Shown here: positions 32,529-41,421 of the stretch, in pieces
How positions within the stretch are numbered: the stretch's first letter is position 1
How the letters are laid out: each line of letters starts with the position of its first letter
Source: an uncultured bacterium
GTDB lineage: Bacteria > Bacillota > Bacilli > Lactobacillales > Lactobacillaceae
DNA: 64,000 bases
Assembly: GCA_905214235.1 (NCBI GenBank)
Contig: CAJMLF010000004.1
Span: forward strand, 1 to 64,000
Direction: 5' to 3'
Notes under the pieces: model-generated
Database searches by the model: none
The model's input: only the letters and a program-made list of their open reading frames with translations
Told to the model about the DNA's origin: nothing
Position numbers and translations under genes: made by a program

Positions 32529-32719
32529 AAGGCTAAAAGAAGCTGGGAGGAAACTATGCTTTCTCGGCAGCCACTTTTTACATCTCCGAATCTTACACAG
32601 TAATCGCGGAAAAAAGCGTGCTCCTAATGTCTAGTTACGGACAATCATTGACCCGTTCCGTGCCAACGATCGTCCTATACTAGCCATACGGAGCACTCTG
32701 TTGCTTTTTTCCAGCTTCT
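32529..32719 (-). repeat. Dispersed two-hairpin intergenic repeat, copy 2
   Basis: On the minus strand this copy reads ATAGAAGCTGGAAAAAAGC, then GTGCTCC ... GGAGCAC with the same interior (CTAGTATAGGAC ... GTCCGTAACTAG) as copy 1 at 1661-1850, then a second hairpin GAGAAAGC ... TTCCTC. It lies between asnB and mnmG, and its 5' end abuts the Noc-site-like sequence at 32720-32733. The rest of 32400-32528 is the asnB promoter region. Confidence 0.75.
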
Positions 32720-32733
32720 ATTTCCCGGGAAAT
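32720..32733. promoter_or_regulatory. Perfect Noc-binding-site sequence
   Basis: ATTTCCCGGGAAAT is identical to the nucleoid-occlusion (Noc) binding sequence described in Bacillus subtilis. It overlaps the last base of the mnmG stop codon. Binding here is inferred. Confidence 0.55.
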
Positions 32734-34679
32734 TATTTCTCATGGTCCTTCTTAGAGAACTTCCCTTGACGGATGTAGACACTCAAGATTGCCAGGTCGG
32801 CAGGGTTAACCCCGGAGATTCGGGAAGCCTGAGCCAAGGTTTCCGGCCGGATCTTCTCCAGCTTCTGCCGGCCTTCCGTTGCCAGACCATCGATGTCTTC
32901 GTAATCGATATCGTCCGGAATACGTTTAGCTTCCATCCGCTTCATCCGTTCAACCTTTTGCTCTTCCTTCTTGATGTAGCCGGCGTACTTGAGTTGGATC
33001 TCCACCTGCTCAATTACGTGCCGGTCCAGCTTCTCAGCCGGGGCCGGGATAAATTGCAAAAGGGTCTGGTAGTCGACGTACGGGCGCTTGATGAAGTCGG
33101 CCGCGGTGACCGCGTCCTTCAGGCGGTTGTCGCCGTGGGATTCGATAAAGTCGTTGACTTGGTCGTCACTCGGCTTGAACTTGATGGCCTTCAGCCGGCT
33201 AATTTCGTCAGCCACCTGCTTCTTCTTGGCCTCCATCTTGGCCAGGCGGGCGTCACTAACTAAGCCAATTGCGTGACCCTTTTCCATCAGTCGGAAGTCG
33301 GCGTTGTCGTGCCGGAGGATCAGCCGGTATTCCGCCCGACTTGTCAGCAGACGGTATGGTTCCTTGGTGCCCTTGGTAACCAGGTCATCGATCATGACCC
33401 CGATGTAGGCATCGGACCGACTGAGGACGAACGGCTTCTTGCCCTGGGCCCGGAGTCCCGCGTTGATCCCGGCGATGATTCCTTGCCCAGCCGCCTCTTC
33501 GTAACCGGAAGACCCGTTAGTCTGACCGGCAGTGTAGAGGTTCTTAATAATCTTCGTCTCCAGGGTCGGGTGCAGCTGGTAAGGGGCCACGACATCATAC
33601 TCAATGGCGTATCCCGGCCGCATCAGTGAGGCCTTCTCCAACCCCTTGATGGAGTGCACAATCTTTTGTTGGACCTCTTCGGGCATCGAAGTGGAAACCC
33701 CGTCGAGGTAGTACTCGTCCGTATCCCGGCCTTCTGGTTCCAGGAAGACCTGGTGGCGGGACTTATCGGCAAAGCGCACAATCTTGTCCTCAATCGATGG
33801 GCAGTAGCGGGGCCCAACCCCCTTGATAACGCCGGAGAACATTGGCGCCCGGTTTAGGTTAGCCCGGATGATTCCGTGGGTCGTCGGGTTGGTGTAGGTC
33901 AGCCAACAGGCCAACTGGTCGGAGACGGCAATGTACTTGCTGTCTGGAGTATCAAAGCTGAAGTGGTGCGGTTCGACATCCCCCGGCTGCTCTTCCGTCT
34001 CGTCAAAGTTAATGGTGTTCCCGTTAACCCGCGGCGGCGTCCCGGTCTTGAACCGTTCCAGGTCAAAGCCGAGCTGTTCCAGGTTTTCGGAAAGCTTAAC
34101 CGCGGACTTCGAGTTGTTAGGGCCTGACTGGTACTGTAGTTCACCGATGATGATCTTTCCCCGGGCGGCCGTTCCCACCGTCAGGACAACGGTCTTTGAA
34201 TGGTAGCGGGCCCCGGTGTTGGTGATTACCCCCTTGCAGACACCGTCTTCAACAATCAGCTGGTCAACGGTGGCCTGACGCAAGGTCAGGTTTGGTTCCC
34301 GTTCCATGGTCAACTTCATCTGCCGATGGTAGGCGTGTTTGTCCGCCTGGGCCCGTAATGCCCGGACAGCTGGTCCCTTACCGGTATTTAGCATCCGCAT
34401 CTGGATATAGGTCTTGTCGATATTATGACCCATTTCACCACCGAGAGCGTCGATTTCCCGGACGACGATTCCCTTGGCAGGCCCCCCTACTGACGGGTTA
34501 CATGGCATGAAGGCGACCATTTCCAGGCTGATGGTGATCAAAAGGGTTTTGTTCCCCATCCGGGCCGCCGCCAGGGCCGCCTCGCTTCCGGCATGGCCCG
34601 CACCGACAACAATGACATCGTAAGTACCGCCCTCGTATTCGACGGCATCTGAGGTTTTTAATGATTCACTTGACTTCAC
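32733..34679 (-). CDS. mnmG: tRNA uridine-5-carboxymethylaminomethyl modification enzyme, FAD subunit
   Basis: 648 residues, full length. The N-terminal FAD motif is [49 protein letters not shown] and the [12 protein letters not shown] cysteine region are diagnostic. A helical C-terminal domain binds MnmE and tRNA. With MnmE it modifies the wobble uridine of several tRNAs using tetrahydrofolate. The FolT importer in the window supplies folate generally. It follows mnmE by eight bases in the conserved origin-linked order. The start at 34679 gives an N-terminal extension of about 18 residues before the FAD strand, so a later start is possible. Confidence 0.96.
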   Translation of the reverse strand: MKSSESLKTSDAVEYEGGTYDVIVVGAGHAGSEAALAAARMGNKTLLITISLEMVAFMPCNPSVGGPAKGIVVREIDALGGEMGHNIDKTYIQMRMLNTGKGPAVRALRAQADKHAYHRQMKLTMEREPNLTLRQATVDQLIVEDGVCKGVITNTGARYHSKTVVLTVGTAARGKIIIGELQYQSGPNNSKSAVKLSENLEQLGFDLERFKTGTPPRVNGNTINFDETEEQPGDVEPHHFSFDTPDSKYIAVSDQLACWLTYTNPTTHGIIRANLNRAPMFSGVIKGVGPRYCPSIEDKIVRFADKSRHQVFLEPEGRDTDEYYLDGVSTSMPEEVQQKIVHSIKGLEKASLMRPGYAIEYDVVAPYQLHPTLETKIIKNLYTAGQTNGSSGYEEAAGQGIIAGINAGLRAQGKKPFVLSRSDAYIGVMIDDLVTKGTKEPYRLLTSRAEYRLILRHDNADFRLMEKGHAIGLVSDARLAKMEAKKKQVADEISRLKAIKFKPSDDQVNDFIESHGDNRLKDAVTAADFIKRPYVDYQTLLQFIPAPAEKLDRHVIEQVEIQLKYAGYIKKEEQKVERMKRMEAKRIPDDIDYEDIDGLATEGRQKLEKIRPETLAQASRISGVNPADLAILSVYIRQGKFSKKDHEK

Positions 34680-34687
34680 AATCTTCC

Positions 34688-36076
34688 CTACTTTCCTAGA
34701 CAGAATTGACTAAATAATTGATCAAGGAGCTCATCCTGGTAAGAGTCACCGGTGATTTCTCCTAAGAGGTCCCAGCACCTGGTCATATCAATCTGGACCA
34801 GGTCAACCGGCATCCCGTCGTTGATCCCCTTCAACACATCGTTTAAGGCGTCGTTGGCCTGGTGGAGGAGGCCAATGTGACGGGCATTGGTGACCATTAC
34901 CGTGTTTTGGCCACTCTCAATCCCTTCGTTGAAGAACATGTGACTGATCTTTTGGCCGAGCTGGTCCATCCCCTCATGCTTAACAATCGAGGTTTCTACC
35001 AGGGGCGCCCCACCGATTAACCGCTTCAGTTCCGCTAAGTCGACCTTCTGCGGCAGGTCCGTCTTGTTGAGGATCACGATCCGCTTCTTATCCTTGGTGG
35101 CGGTCAACAGTTCCCGGTCTTCCGCGGTCAACGGTGCCGAGCTGTCGATGAGGAGCAGGACCAAGTCGGCCGTATCGAGGGCCTTCTTACTCCGCTCGAC
35201 CCCAATCTTCTCGACCGTGTCCTCCGTGTGGCGAATTCCCGCAGTATCGATCAGCTTGAGGGGAACCCCGTTGACGTTGACGTATTCCTCAATGACGTCC
35301 CGGGTCGTTCCCGCCACGTTGGTTACAATGGCCTTATCCTCGTGCAGCAAGGAATTCAGCAGGCTCGACTTCCCAACGTTGGGGCGACCAATGATGGCCG
35401 TTGCTAGCCCCTCACGCAGGACCTTCCCCTGCTTGGCCGTCTTCAAGAGGGCCTGAATCCGTTGCTGGATATCAATGGCCTTTTCCTTCAGCATTTTCGT
35501 GGTCATTTCCTCAACCGCGTCGTATTCCGGGTAGTCGATGTTGACCTCGACCTGGGCAAGGACATCGAGGATATCCTTACGGAGGTGACGGATCAACCGG
35601 GAGAGGTCGCCGTCAAGTTGGTTCAAGGCCACCTTCATCGACTTATCAGTCTTGGCCCGGATCAGGTCCATGACCGCTTCCGACTGTGAAAGGTCAATCC
35701 GGCCGTTCAGAAAGGCCCGCTTGGTGAACTCACCGGGTTCGGCCATCCGGGCGCCGTAACTTAAGACCAGCTGCAGGATCCGGTTGGTTGCTAAAAGGCC
35801 ACCATGACAGTTGATTTCAACGACATCCTCACAGGTGTAGGTTTTCGGGGCCCGCATTACCGACACCATGACCTCGTCCACCTCTTCCTTGGTATCGGGG
35901 TCAATGATGTGCCCGTAGTTAATCGTGTGGGTCGGGACCTTTGCCAGGTTCTTTCCCTTATAAATCTTCTGGGCCACTGGGATCGCGTCGTCCCCGCTAA
36001 TCCGGATGATTGAGATACCACCCTCACCAACTGGGGTTGAAATCGCCGCGATCGTATCATTTTCACTATTCGCCAC
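34688..36076 (-). CDS. mnmE: tRNA modification GTPase
   Basis: 462 residues: an N-terminal tetrahydrofolate-binding domain ([22 protein letters not shown]), a central helical domain, an inserted GTPase domain with [17 protein letters not shown] (G1), [13 protein letters not shown] (G3) and LNKTDL (G4), and the C-terminal CxGK end as FCLGK. It works as a complex with MnmG. Two-gene unit mnmE-mnmG, separated from jag by a terminator-like hairpin at 36101-36147. Confidence 0.97.
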   Translation of the reverse strand: MANSENDTIAAISTPVGEGGISIIRISGDDAIPVAQKIYKGKNLAKVPTHTINYGHIIDPDTKEEVDEVMVSVMRAPKTYTCEDVVEINCHGGLLATNRILQLVLSYGARMAEPGEFTKRAFLNGRIDLSQSEAVMDLIRAKTDKSMKVALNQLDGDLSRLIRHLRKDILDVLAQVEVNIDYPEYDAVEEMTTKMLKEKAIDIQQRIQALLKTAKQGKVLREGLATAIIGRPNVGKSSLLNSLLHEDKAIVTNVAGTTRDVIEEYVNVNGVPLKLIDTAGIRHTEDTVEKIGVERSKKALDTADLVLLLIDSSAPLTAEDRELLTATKDKKRIVILNKTDLPQKVDLAELKRLIGGAPLVETSIVKHEGMDQLGQKISHMFFNEGIESGQNTVMVTNARHIGLLHQANDALNDVLKGINDGMPVDLVQIDMTRCWDLLGEITGDSYQDELLDQLFSQFCLGK

Positions 36077-36100
36077 TAGTCGATGCTCCCTTCAATAAAA

Positions 36101-36147
36101 AAAGTGCTAGTCCACGTCAGCTACAGCAAACATGGTCAAAGCACTTT
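36101..36147 (-). terminator. Terminator or attenuator between jag and mnmE
   Basis: AAAGTGCT pairs with AGCACTTT across about 30 bases. On the minus strand the second arm is followed by TTTTTTATT. Confidence 0.7.
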
Positions 36148-36219
36148 CACTACTTTAACAACTCAATTTTTATAATCGCCCATATTCTAAATTCTTCGTG
36201 AGCGATTGTCAATCGAAAA

Positions 36220-37020
36220 CTAGTCCTTAGGCGCAATTACAACGCTCCGGTAAGGGTCGCGGCCGTGGGAATACGTCCGTACGTGGTCGTTGTCCTCTAA
36301 TTCCCGGTGCAATTGCTTCCGCTCCCGCGCCGGCATCGGGTCCAGGTAAACCGCCTGGCCACTAGCAACTACTTCGGTAACCGCCCGTTCCGCAATTTCG
36401 TGGAGCGCGGCCTGCCGCCGTTGACGGTAGTTAGACGTGTCTAAAATGACCGCCGTCTTGGGCGCACCGTGGTAGTTCATAAAGGCGGCACTGATCTGCT
36501 CCATCGCGTTGATCCGTCGGCCGTGGTGGCCAATCACCTTGCCAGATTGCCCCGTCTTGATATCAATCGTAATTGCGTGGGCAGCCACCTTGCTAATCTC
36601 GGGCTTGGTCTCAATCCCTAGCGTACTGAAGACCTTCTTGAGGTAAACGGTCAGCTGCTGCCCCGTATTTCTGGTGTGGCGAACATTGGCTTCGTGCCGG
36701 GCCGCGATTACGGCCGGGTCCTGGTCGCTCCCCAGTTTGCCATCGTTGGTCGGGACGTCAACTTCCTTGGCAACCGGTGCCTGCATCCCCGCGTCCTTTT
36801 GCGGCTTCTTAACCGCCGGTGCCTTGACCGTCGTTGCGGCCTTTTTGACAACTGGTGGTTTTACCGTTGCCTCAATCTTTGCTGGGCGCCGGCCAATTCC
36901 CAAGAATCCCTTCCGCGGTTGGTCGATGATTTCGACCTTTAATTCCTTTTCCGGCTTGTGTAGGGACCGACTGGCGACTTGAATCGCCTCTTTAATTGTC
37001 TTGCCCGTATAAACGACCAT
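36220..37020 (-). CDS. jag: Jag/KhpB RNA-binding protein (KH and R3H domains)
   Basis: 266 residues: an N-terminal Jag domain (VVYTGKTIKEAIQVASRSLH), a Lys/Ala/Val-rich linker (about 55-110), a KH domain (TIDIKTGQSGKVIGHHGRRINAMEQI with the GxxG loop GHHG), and a C-terminal R3H domain (RERKQLHRELEDNDHVRTYS). Known role: with KhpA it binds many RNAs and affects cell division and elongation. It is usually downstream of yidC; here a convergent peptidase gene and a glutamate-cysteine ligase gene separate the two, which departs from the common order. Start fixed by GGGGAGG eight bases upstream. Confidence 0.94.
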   Translation of the reverse strand: MVVYTGKTIKEAIQVASRSLHKPEKELKVEIIDQPRKGFLGIGRRPAKIEATVKPPVVKKAATTVKAPAVKKPQKDAGMQAPVAKEVDVPTNDGKLGSDQDPAVIAARHEANVRHTRNTGQQLTVYLKKVFSTLGIETKPEISKVAAHAITIDIKTGQSGKVIGHHGRRINAMEQISAAFMNYHGAPKTAVILDTSNYRQRRQAALHEIAERAVTEVVASGQAVYLDPMPARERKQLHRELEDNDHVRTYSHGRDPYRSVVIAPKD

Positions 37021-37078
37021 AAATATTTCCTCCCCGAATTAGTGTCCTTTATTAAGGATACCACCTTTTCAAAATTTC

Positions 37079-37092
37079 ATTTCCTGGGAAAT
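37079..37092. promoter_or_regulatory. Noc-binding-site-like sequence (13 of 14 bases)
   Basis: ATTTCCTGGGAAAT differs by one base from ATTTCCCGGGAAAT. It lies in the divergent space between jag and the C26 peptidase gene, 4.3 kb from the perfect site. Confidence 0.4.
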
Positions 37093-37165
37093 ACTTCCTT
37101 TGCAGGGCCCGGATTTTCATTTATAATGAATGTTAAATTTTGATTAGAAACAAAGGAGGGCGCCT

Positions 37166-37891
37166 ATGCGACCACGAATTGCCATTCCAGCCGATACCTT
37201 AACTGAAGCAACCAACATTATCAACGAGCGAAACGCCGCCTTTGCGCCCCGCCCGTTGATTGAAGCCATCGTCAAGTCTGGCGGGGTACCCGTCATCTTT
37301 CCGAGTGTTGAGCCTGAATTGGCGGCGGACTACCTAGGGCTGTTTGACGGCATCATCTTTGCCGGCGGTGCCGATGTTGATCCAACATTTTACAATGAAG
37401 AGCCCCACCAACAGCTAGGGACGACCTACCGGAAACGGGACCTGTTTGAGATTGCCCTCTTAAAGCAGGCCCTGGCCGCGGACAAGGCGGTCATGGGTAT
37501 TTGCCGGGGGATGCAATTAATCAACATCGCACTGGGCGGATCAGTCTACCAGGACCTTTCGGAAGACCCCCGGAAGACGCTCAAGCACGCCCAGGACGCC
37601 CCGGGCAATCTGCCTTCCCACCACGTCACCGTTGACGAGGACAGCCGCCTGTTTAACCTGGTCGGCCGCCGGCCCTACGTCAACTCCCGCCACCACCAGG
37701 CCCTGCATAAGATTGCCCCGGTCCTCCACGTTACCGCGGTGGCCGATGACCAGGTGCCCGAGGCGGTTGAATCAACGGCCAATGACCAGGTCTTAGCTGT
37801 CCAGTGGCACCCGGAAAACATGTTTAAGCACTACCAGTATTCGCAGAACCTGTTTGCGGACCTCATTAAACGGGCCGCCGCCAGGCAATAA
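37166..37891 (+). CDS. Gamma-glutamyl-GABA hydrolase-like class I amidotransferase (peptidase C26)
   Basis: 241 residues. The catalytic cysteine is in KAVMGICRGMQLINIALGGSVYQDL, the histidine and glutamate in VLAVQWHPENM, and the N-terminal IFAGGADVDPTFYNEEPH motif is typical of PuuD-like hydrolases. They cleave gamma-glutamyl amide bonds. It is convergent with the glutamate-cysteine ligase gene, which makes gamma-glutamyl-cysteine, so a role in turning over gamma-glutamyl compounds is plausible (inference). Single gene with AAAGGAGGG ribosome site. Confidence 0.9.
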   Translation: MRPRIAIPADTLTEATNIINERNAAFAPRPLIEAIVKSGGVPVIFPSVEPELAADYLGLFDGIIFAGGADVDPTFYNEEPHQQLGTTYRKRDLFEIALLKQALAADKAVMGICRGMQLINIALGGSVYQDLSEDPRKTLKHAQDAPGNLPSHHVTVDEDSRLFNLVGRRPYVNSRHHQALHKIAPVLHVTAVADDQVPEAVESTANDQVLAVQWHPENMFKHYQYSQNLFADLIKRAAARQ

Positions 37892-37907
37892 TAATTAATA
37901 ATATTAG

Positions 37908-37955
37908 TAAAGAGGCCTTTAGCGTTCGAATGATTCGCCCGCTAAAGGCCTTTTC
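37908..37955. terminator. Bidirectional terminator
   Basis: AAAGAGGCCTTTAGC pairs with GCTAAAGGCCTTTTCG between convergent genes. Confidence 0.85.
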
Positions 37956-37975
37956 GTGTACTATTTTTTTCTTCC

Positions 37976-39316
37976 TTACCAGGCCAACTCCTTACGTAAC
38001 TCATCCGCGGTATAGATCCGGCCGTCCTCAAAGCCACGGAAGGGGTGGAGGGTCTCCAAGGCCGCCCGCTGGTAACGCCGGGCCCGGCGCAGGGCGTATT
38101 CCTCAAGTGACCCGTCCTGGACATAGTTCAACAGGCGGGCGCTCGGCGTCGTCATCGGGTTCACCACCCGGTCCTCGAAATCCTCTAAAATCTCAGAATA
38201 TTCCGGCCCCAGCTGAATCTGGTTAGCATAATGTTCCAAATGGCGGATGATTGCCAGGGCGGTCGCCTGGTACCTGCTCGGGGCGGTCGGTTCCTCCGCC
38301 GCCGTGATCTGGTTCATCTGGTTGGCCTTATCAAGCAGGGGCGTAACCTCCGACTCCTTCATTGCCGGGTGCATGATAAAGTAGCTCGCCAGCAGACGGA
38401 TGAAGCGGACGGTCCCGGTGCGAATCCCTACTGAGCTGCTCGGGTCGAGGTCCAGCATCCGCAGTTCGAGGTACTCAATCCCCTTTTTTGGCAAGTCCTT
38501 TAGGTTACGGTTCCCTTTAAAACGAACGGGACCGTGGAATTCATAGTCCGAAGTCAGGATCCCCTGCTTAACCCCCTCTTCAATCCGGTTGATGTAGGCC
38601 GTCAGGTTGGTGTAGTCCCCCCTGAACTTGGTTCCAAAACCATACTTGCTCTGGCGAATGCTGCGGAGGGGGTGGGCCAGGAAGTCATCCTTATCAAAGT
38701 AGCCCGCCTCGGCCACCGGGCTGGCCCCAAATAAGTAGGTCAAGAGCCAGCGGTAGCGGACAAAGCCCTGGGCCACCACGGTATAGAGGTGGTTACGGAC
38801 CGCCCGTTCATCGGCGAACTGGTCCGGGAACTTTTGGAGAACCAGGTCAATGACGTGTTGGTCAATGCTCAGGCTGAGGTGGGCCCCACACGGTGTCCCC
38901 TGTGAGTAACCGTGGCGCTTGGCCCATTCCTTTAGGTAGGCCTCCTTCTTCGGCCCCATCTTGGCCAGGACCAGCTTACTCTTGTCTTCTGGTAAGCGGG
39001 GCGGCATTGATAGTGGCCACAGCATCTCCCCCGGCGCCAGCGCCGACCGCAGGCAGTTGTTGAGGCGGTAAAGGTAGTGCATCGCGTCAAGGGAGTGCTT
39101 GGCAGATGGGGTCACCGTTTCCGACATCGTCTCCAAGAAGTCATTGGTAATCCACGGGTTCGTCTGCTCATCGCCAATTCCGGCCGGATAGGGCTCTTGG
39201 CTGAGGTTGCCCGCCTCATCAATCCGCTGCATTTCAATCTCCAAACCAACGGTAAAATCTGAGGTCTTGGCGACCGCTTCACTTTCATAAATTGCTTCTC
39301 CAATCCGGCTAAACAT
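37976..39316 (-). CDS. gshA: Glutamate--cysteine ligase (single-domain)
   Basis: 446 residues of the GshA-family fold: FTVGLEIEMQRIDEAGNLS (active-site Glu residues), MPPRLPEDKSKL, GTPCGAHLSLSID, and IEYLELRMLDLDPSSSVGI. It joins glutamate and cysteine to gamma-glutamylcysteine. The ATP-grasp glutathione-synthetase half found in bifunctional GshF is absent, so the cell may stop at gamma-glutamylcysteine or use a separate synthetase. Ribosome site AAAGGAGG precedes ATG 39316. Directly upstream is a perfect 12-base AT-rich inverted repeat (39330-39364) that could hide the ribosome site. Confidence 0.9.
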   Translation of the reverse strand: MFSRIGEAIYESEAVAKTSDFTVGLEIEMQRIDEAGNLSQEPYPAGIGDEQTNPWITNDFLETMSETVTPSAKHSLDAMHYLYRLNNCLRSALAPGEMLWPLSMPPRLPEDKSKLVLAKMGPKKEAYLKEWAKRHGYSQGTPCGAHLSLSIDQHVIDLVLQKFPDQFADERAVRNHLYTVVAQGFVRYRWLLTYLFGASPVAEAGYFDKDDFLAHPLRSIRQSKYGFGTKFRGDYTNLTAYINRIEEGVKQGILTSDYEFHGPVRFKGNRNLKDLPKKGIEYLELRMLDLDPSSSVGIRTGTVRFIRLLASYFIMHPAMKESEVTPLLDKANQMNQITAAEEPTAPSRYQATALAIIRHLEHYANQIQLGPEYSEILEDFEDRVVNPMTTPSARLLNYVQDGSLEEYALRRARRYQRAALETLHPFRGFEDGRIYTADELRKELAW

Positions 39317-39329
39317 GGCTAGCGCCTCC

Positions 39330-39364
39330 TTTTATTAAAATAATCTCATTTTATTTTAATAAAA
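39330..39364 (-). promoter_or_regulatory. AT-rich perfect inverted repeat beside the gshA ribosome site
   Basis: TTTTATTAAAAT (39330-39341) pairs with ATTTTAATAAAA (39353-39364) across an 11-base loop. On the minus strand it directly abuts GGAGG. It could be an operator or an mRNA hairpin affecting translation. Confidence 0.6.
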
Positions 39365-39417
39365 TTACCCTAGTGGCGCCCTATTGACAAGCGTTTATCA
39401 GTAATTATTTATTTAAA

Positions 39418-39459
39418 AAAATCACGACCCCGTTTTTTGAACTGAGTCGTGATTTTAAT
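39418..39459 (-). terminator. Terminator after yidC
   Basis: AAAATCACGAC pairs with GTCGTGATTTTA around about 20 bases. Confidence 0.85.
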
Positions 39460-39486
39460 ATTAATAATTTAAGTTGCGGACTTTAC

Positions 39487-40332
39487 CTATTTACGTCTGC
39501 TTTGGTAGGCCCGCCGCTTGGCCTTAGCCAACTTCCGCTTCCGTGCCTTTTCAGCCCGTTGCTTTTCCTCCCGTTCCTTACGAATCTTGAATGGGTTTTG
39601 GATCAACAGGGTTTGGACAACTTGGAAGGCGTTAGAAACTACCCAGTAAAGGGTAATGGCGGACGAGAAACCGAGGGCCATGAAGAATACCATGATTGGC
39701 ATGAACCAGGTCATCATTGTTGTCATGCTGTTCTTCTCCGGCATGGAGGCCATCGACAACCAGGAACTAATGAAGGTGAAGACGGCCGCCAAAATTGGCA
39801 TGATGAAGTAAGGGTCGGTGTGCCCTAACTGCAGCCAGAGGAAGGTCCCGTGCTTCAATTCAGGGGTCCGCCAGATTGCCTGGTACAGGGCCCACATGAT
39901 TGGCAGCTGGATGATGAGTGGCAGCATTGAGGCCATCGGGTGGACACCCGCTTCCTTGTACAGTTTTTGGGTCTCTTCCTGCATCTTCATCATTGAGTCC
40001 CGGTCACGTGATGAATACTTCTTCTGGATGGCCTTTAACTTGGGCGTTAACTCCTGGGTCTTCATCATCGACTTGGTCTGGTAGAACATCAGTGGCAAGA
40101 GAAGGACCCGGATGATAATCGTGAAGATGATGATCCCCATCCCATAGCCACCGGTGTGGTTGGAAAGCCAGATGATAAACTGCGAGAAGTTATAAACGAT
40201 GTAGTGGTCCCAGAACCCGGTGCTGTGACTCGTCACCGGCTTGTTAGAACACGCGGCCAGCAGCATTGTTAAGCCGGCAATGGCCGCTAAGCTCAGGGCT
40301 TTTTTCTTCTTTTTCACGCTATTGTTCCTCAC
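39487..40332 (-). CDS. yidC: Membrane protein insertase YidC/OxaA
   Basis: 281 residues. A lipoprotein signal peptide ends in LLAACSN. The conserved insertase core has five membrane segments, with the hydrophilic-groove arginine in [23 protein letters not shown] and a charged cytoplasmic loop ([24 protein letters not shown]). The Lys/Arg-rich tail ([19 protein letters not shown]) is typical for ribosome contact. It inserts membrane proteins together with or independently of Sec. It overlaps rnpA by four bases, the standard rnpA-yidC pair. Confidence 0.97.
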   Translation of the reverse strand: MRNNSVKKKKKALSLAAIAGLTMLLAACSNKPVTSHSTGFWDHYIVYNFSQFIIWLSNHTGGYGMGIIIFTIIIRVLLLPLMFYQTKSMMKTQELTPKLKAIQKKYSSRDRDSMMKMQEETQKLYKEAGVHPMASMLPLIIQLPIMWALYQAIWRTPELKHGTFLWLQLGHTDPYFIMPILAAVFTFISSWLSMASMPEKNSMTTMMTWFMPIMVFFMALGFSSAITLYWVVSNAFQVVQTLLIQNPFKIRKEREEKQRAEKARKRKLAKAKRRAYQSRRK

Positions 40333-40673
40333 TTTTCATTAATTAACTTGGCCAACCTCAACGCGTGGACCAGGTTTTTCTTTGTTTCTGCCATCTCCAA
40401 GCCATCAGCAGCCGGGCGGGCAATCACTAAGAAGTCAACGTCTGACCGCAATTGGGGTTTTACCTCTAAGAGGGTCTGACGAATGCGTCGCTTGACCCAG
40501 TTACGGTGAACCGCGTTACCGATCTTTTTCCCAACTGAAATTCCAACCCGGAAATGCTTTTGGCCTGGCTTAGCCATCTGATAGATGATGAATTTATGGT
40601 TCGCAACGGAATTGTGAGTCTCGAAAACCCGCTGAAACTCACTTTCCTTTTTTACTCGGTATGACTTTCTCAT
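40329..40673 (-). CDS. rnpA: Ribonuclease P protein component
   Basis: 114 residues. The RNR-like signature is [22 protein letters not shown], and the N-terminal [18 protein letters not shown] is typical. It supports the catalytic RNA in maturing tRNA 5' ends. It follows rpmH through a leader containing the hairpin terminator at 40779-40803, so read-through or a separate promoter must supply it. A second GC-rich inverted repeat lies at about 40715-40772. Confidence 0.96.
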   Translation of the reverse strand: MRKSYRVKKESEFQRVFETHNSVANHKFIIYQMAKPGQKHFRVGISVGKKIGNAVHRNWVKRRIRQTLLEVKPQLRSDVDFLVIARPAADGLEMAETKKNLVHALRLAKLINEK

Positions 40674-40778
40674 GATGTCTAATCTCCAGCCTCACTTGTT
40701 TCGGTACTAAAAAAGGGCCCGGCAAACAACAACGCCAACGATCGTTGTTCGCTGAATTGCTTGCCCGCCCCTATACAA

Positions 40779-40803
40779 TAAAAAAAGCCACTATAAAAGT
40801 GGC
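40779..40803 (-). terminator. Terminator/attenuator between rpmH and rnpA
   Basis: GCCACT-TATAAAA-AGTGGC hairpin; eight T residues follow on the minus strand. Confidence 0.85.
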
Positions 40804-40808
40804 CGTGG

Positions 40809-40943
40809 TTATGCAGATAATACTTTTCTGCCCTTTTGACGCCGACGTGCTAATACCTTACGGCCATTGCTGGTGCTCATGCGCTTACGGAAGCCATGGA
40901 CACGTGCACGGTGACGCTTCTTTGGTTGAAACGTGCGCTTCAT
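40809..40943 (-). CDS. rpmH: 50S ribosomal protein L34
   Basis: 44 codons: [20 protein letters not shown] then [20 protein letters not shown] and a short end, a canonical L34. The start follows AGGAGGTGCAATCG. It is the first gene of the leftward arm from the origin. The gene was found by reading the minus strand directly. L34 is part of the large subunit and its position next to dnaA is conserved across most bacteria. Confidence 0.98.
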   Translation of the reverse strand: MKRTFQPKKRHRARVHGFRKRMSTSNGRKVLARRRQKGRKVLSA

Positions 40944-41062
40944 GCGATTGCACCTCCTATTTTATAAATGGGATTGTTTCTAATCTTTCTTCAAACATAC
41001 TTTGGAAGTATAACATACTTTTCGCGATTAATAAACGGCCAAAATTTATTTAAATTTTTTAG

Positions 41063-41365
41063 TTATCCACAGAGAGTTAAAAAATATCCACAGCACTGTG
41101 TAAAAGCTCCCCCTGTGGATAATTTTTGCACAGGGAAATACACCGGTCATCCCCAAATTCACACCCTGTTATTAAGTTATCCACAGGCCTGTTGATTTCT
41201 GTTGAAAAGTCGTTGAATCGCTGCCATAACAGCAATAAGTTTTCCACAGCTCACTGTTAATAGTCATCATTTATTCGTCTCTTTCCACCATTTCCACATC
41301 CCTAAAAGGCGAATTACACACAGAGTTGTGTAAATTTTTTGCTCGTTCGATTACCCTGTGGAAAA
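41063..41365. other. oriC: oriC, upstream DnaA-box cluster
   Basis: DnaA boxes: TTATCCACA at 41063 and 41177, ATATCCACA at 41084, TGTGGATAA (reverse) at 41114, TTTTCCACA at 41240, and TGTGGAAAA (reverse) at 41357. They fill the 478-base gap between rpmH and dnaA, which is otherwise AT-rich and gene-free. This is one half of a bipartite origin; the dnaA promoter must lie in the same stretch, so DnaA autoregulation is likely. Confidence 0.92.
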
Positions 41366-41421
41366 CTTTTTTAGAGAATGATAAAATACCGGTTGGAATT
41401 AAATATCTAGGAGGAATTATT

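Noticed and set aside
41326..41421. N-terminal extension of DnaA
   Set aside because: The extension runs into DnaA boxes and lacks a ribosome site. TTG 41422 behind TAGGAGG gives the standard start MTELDSLW.
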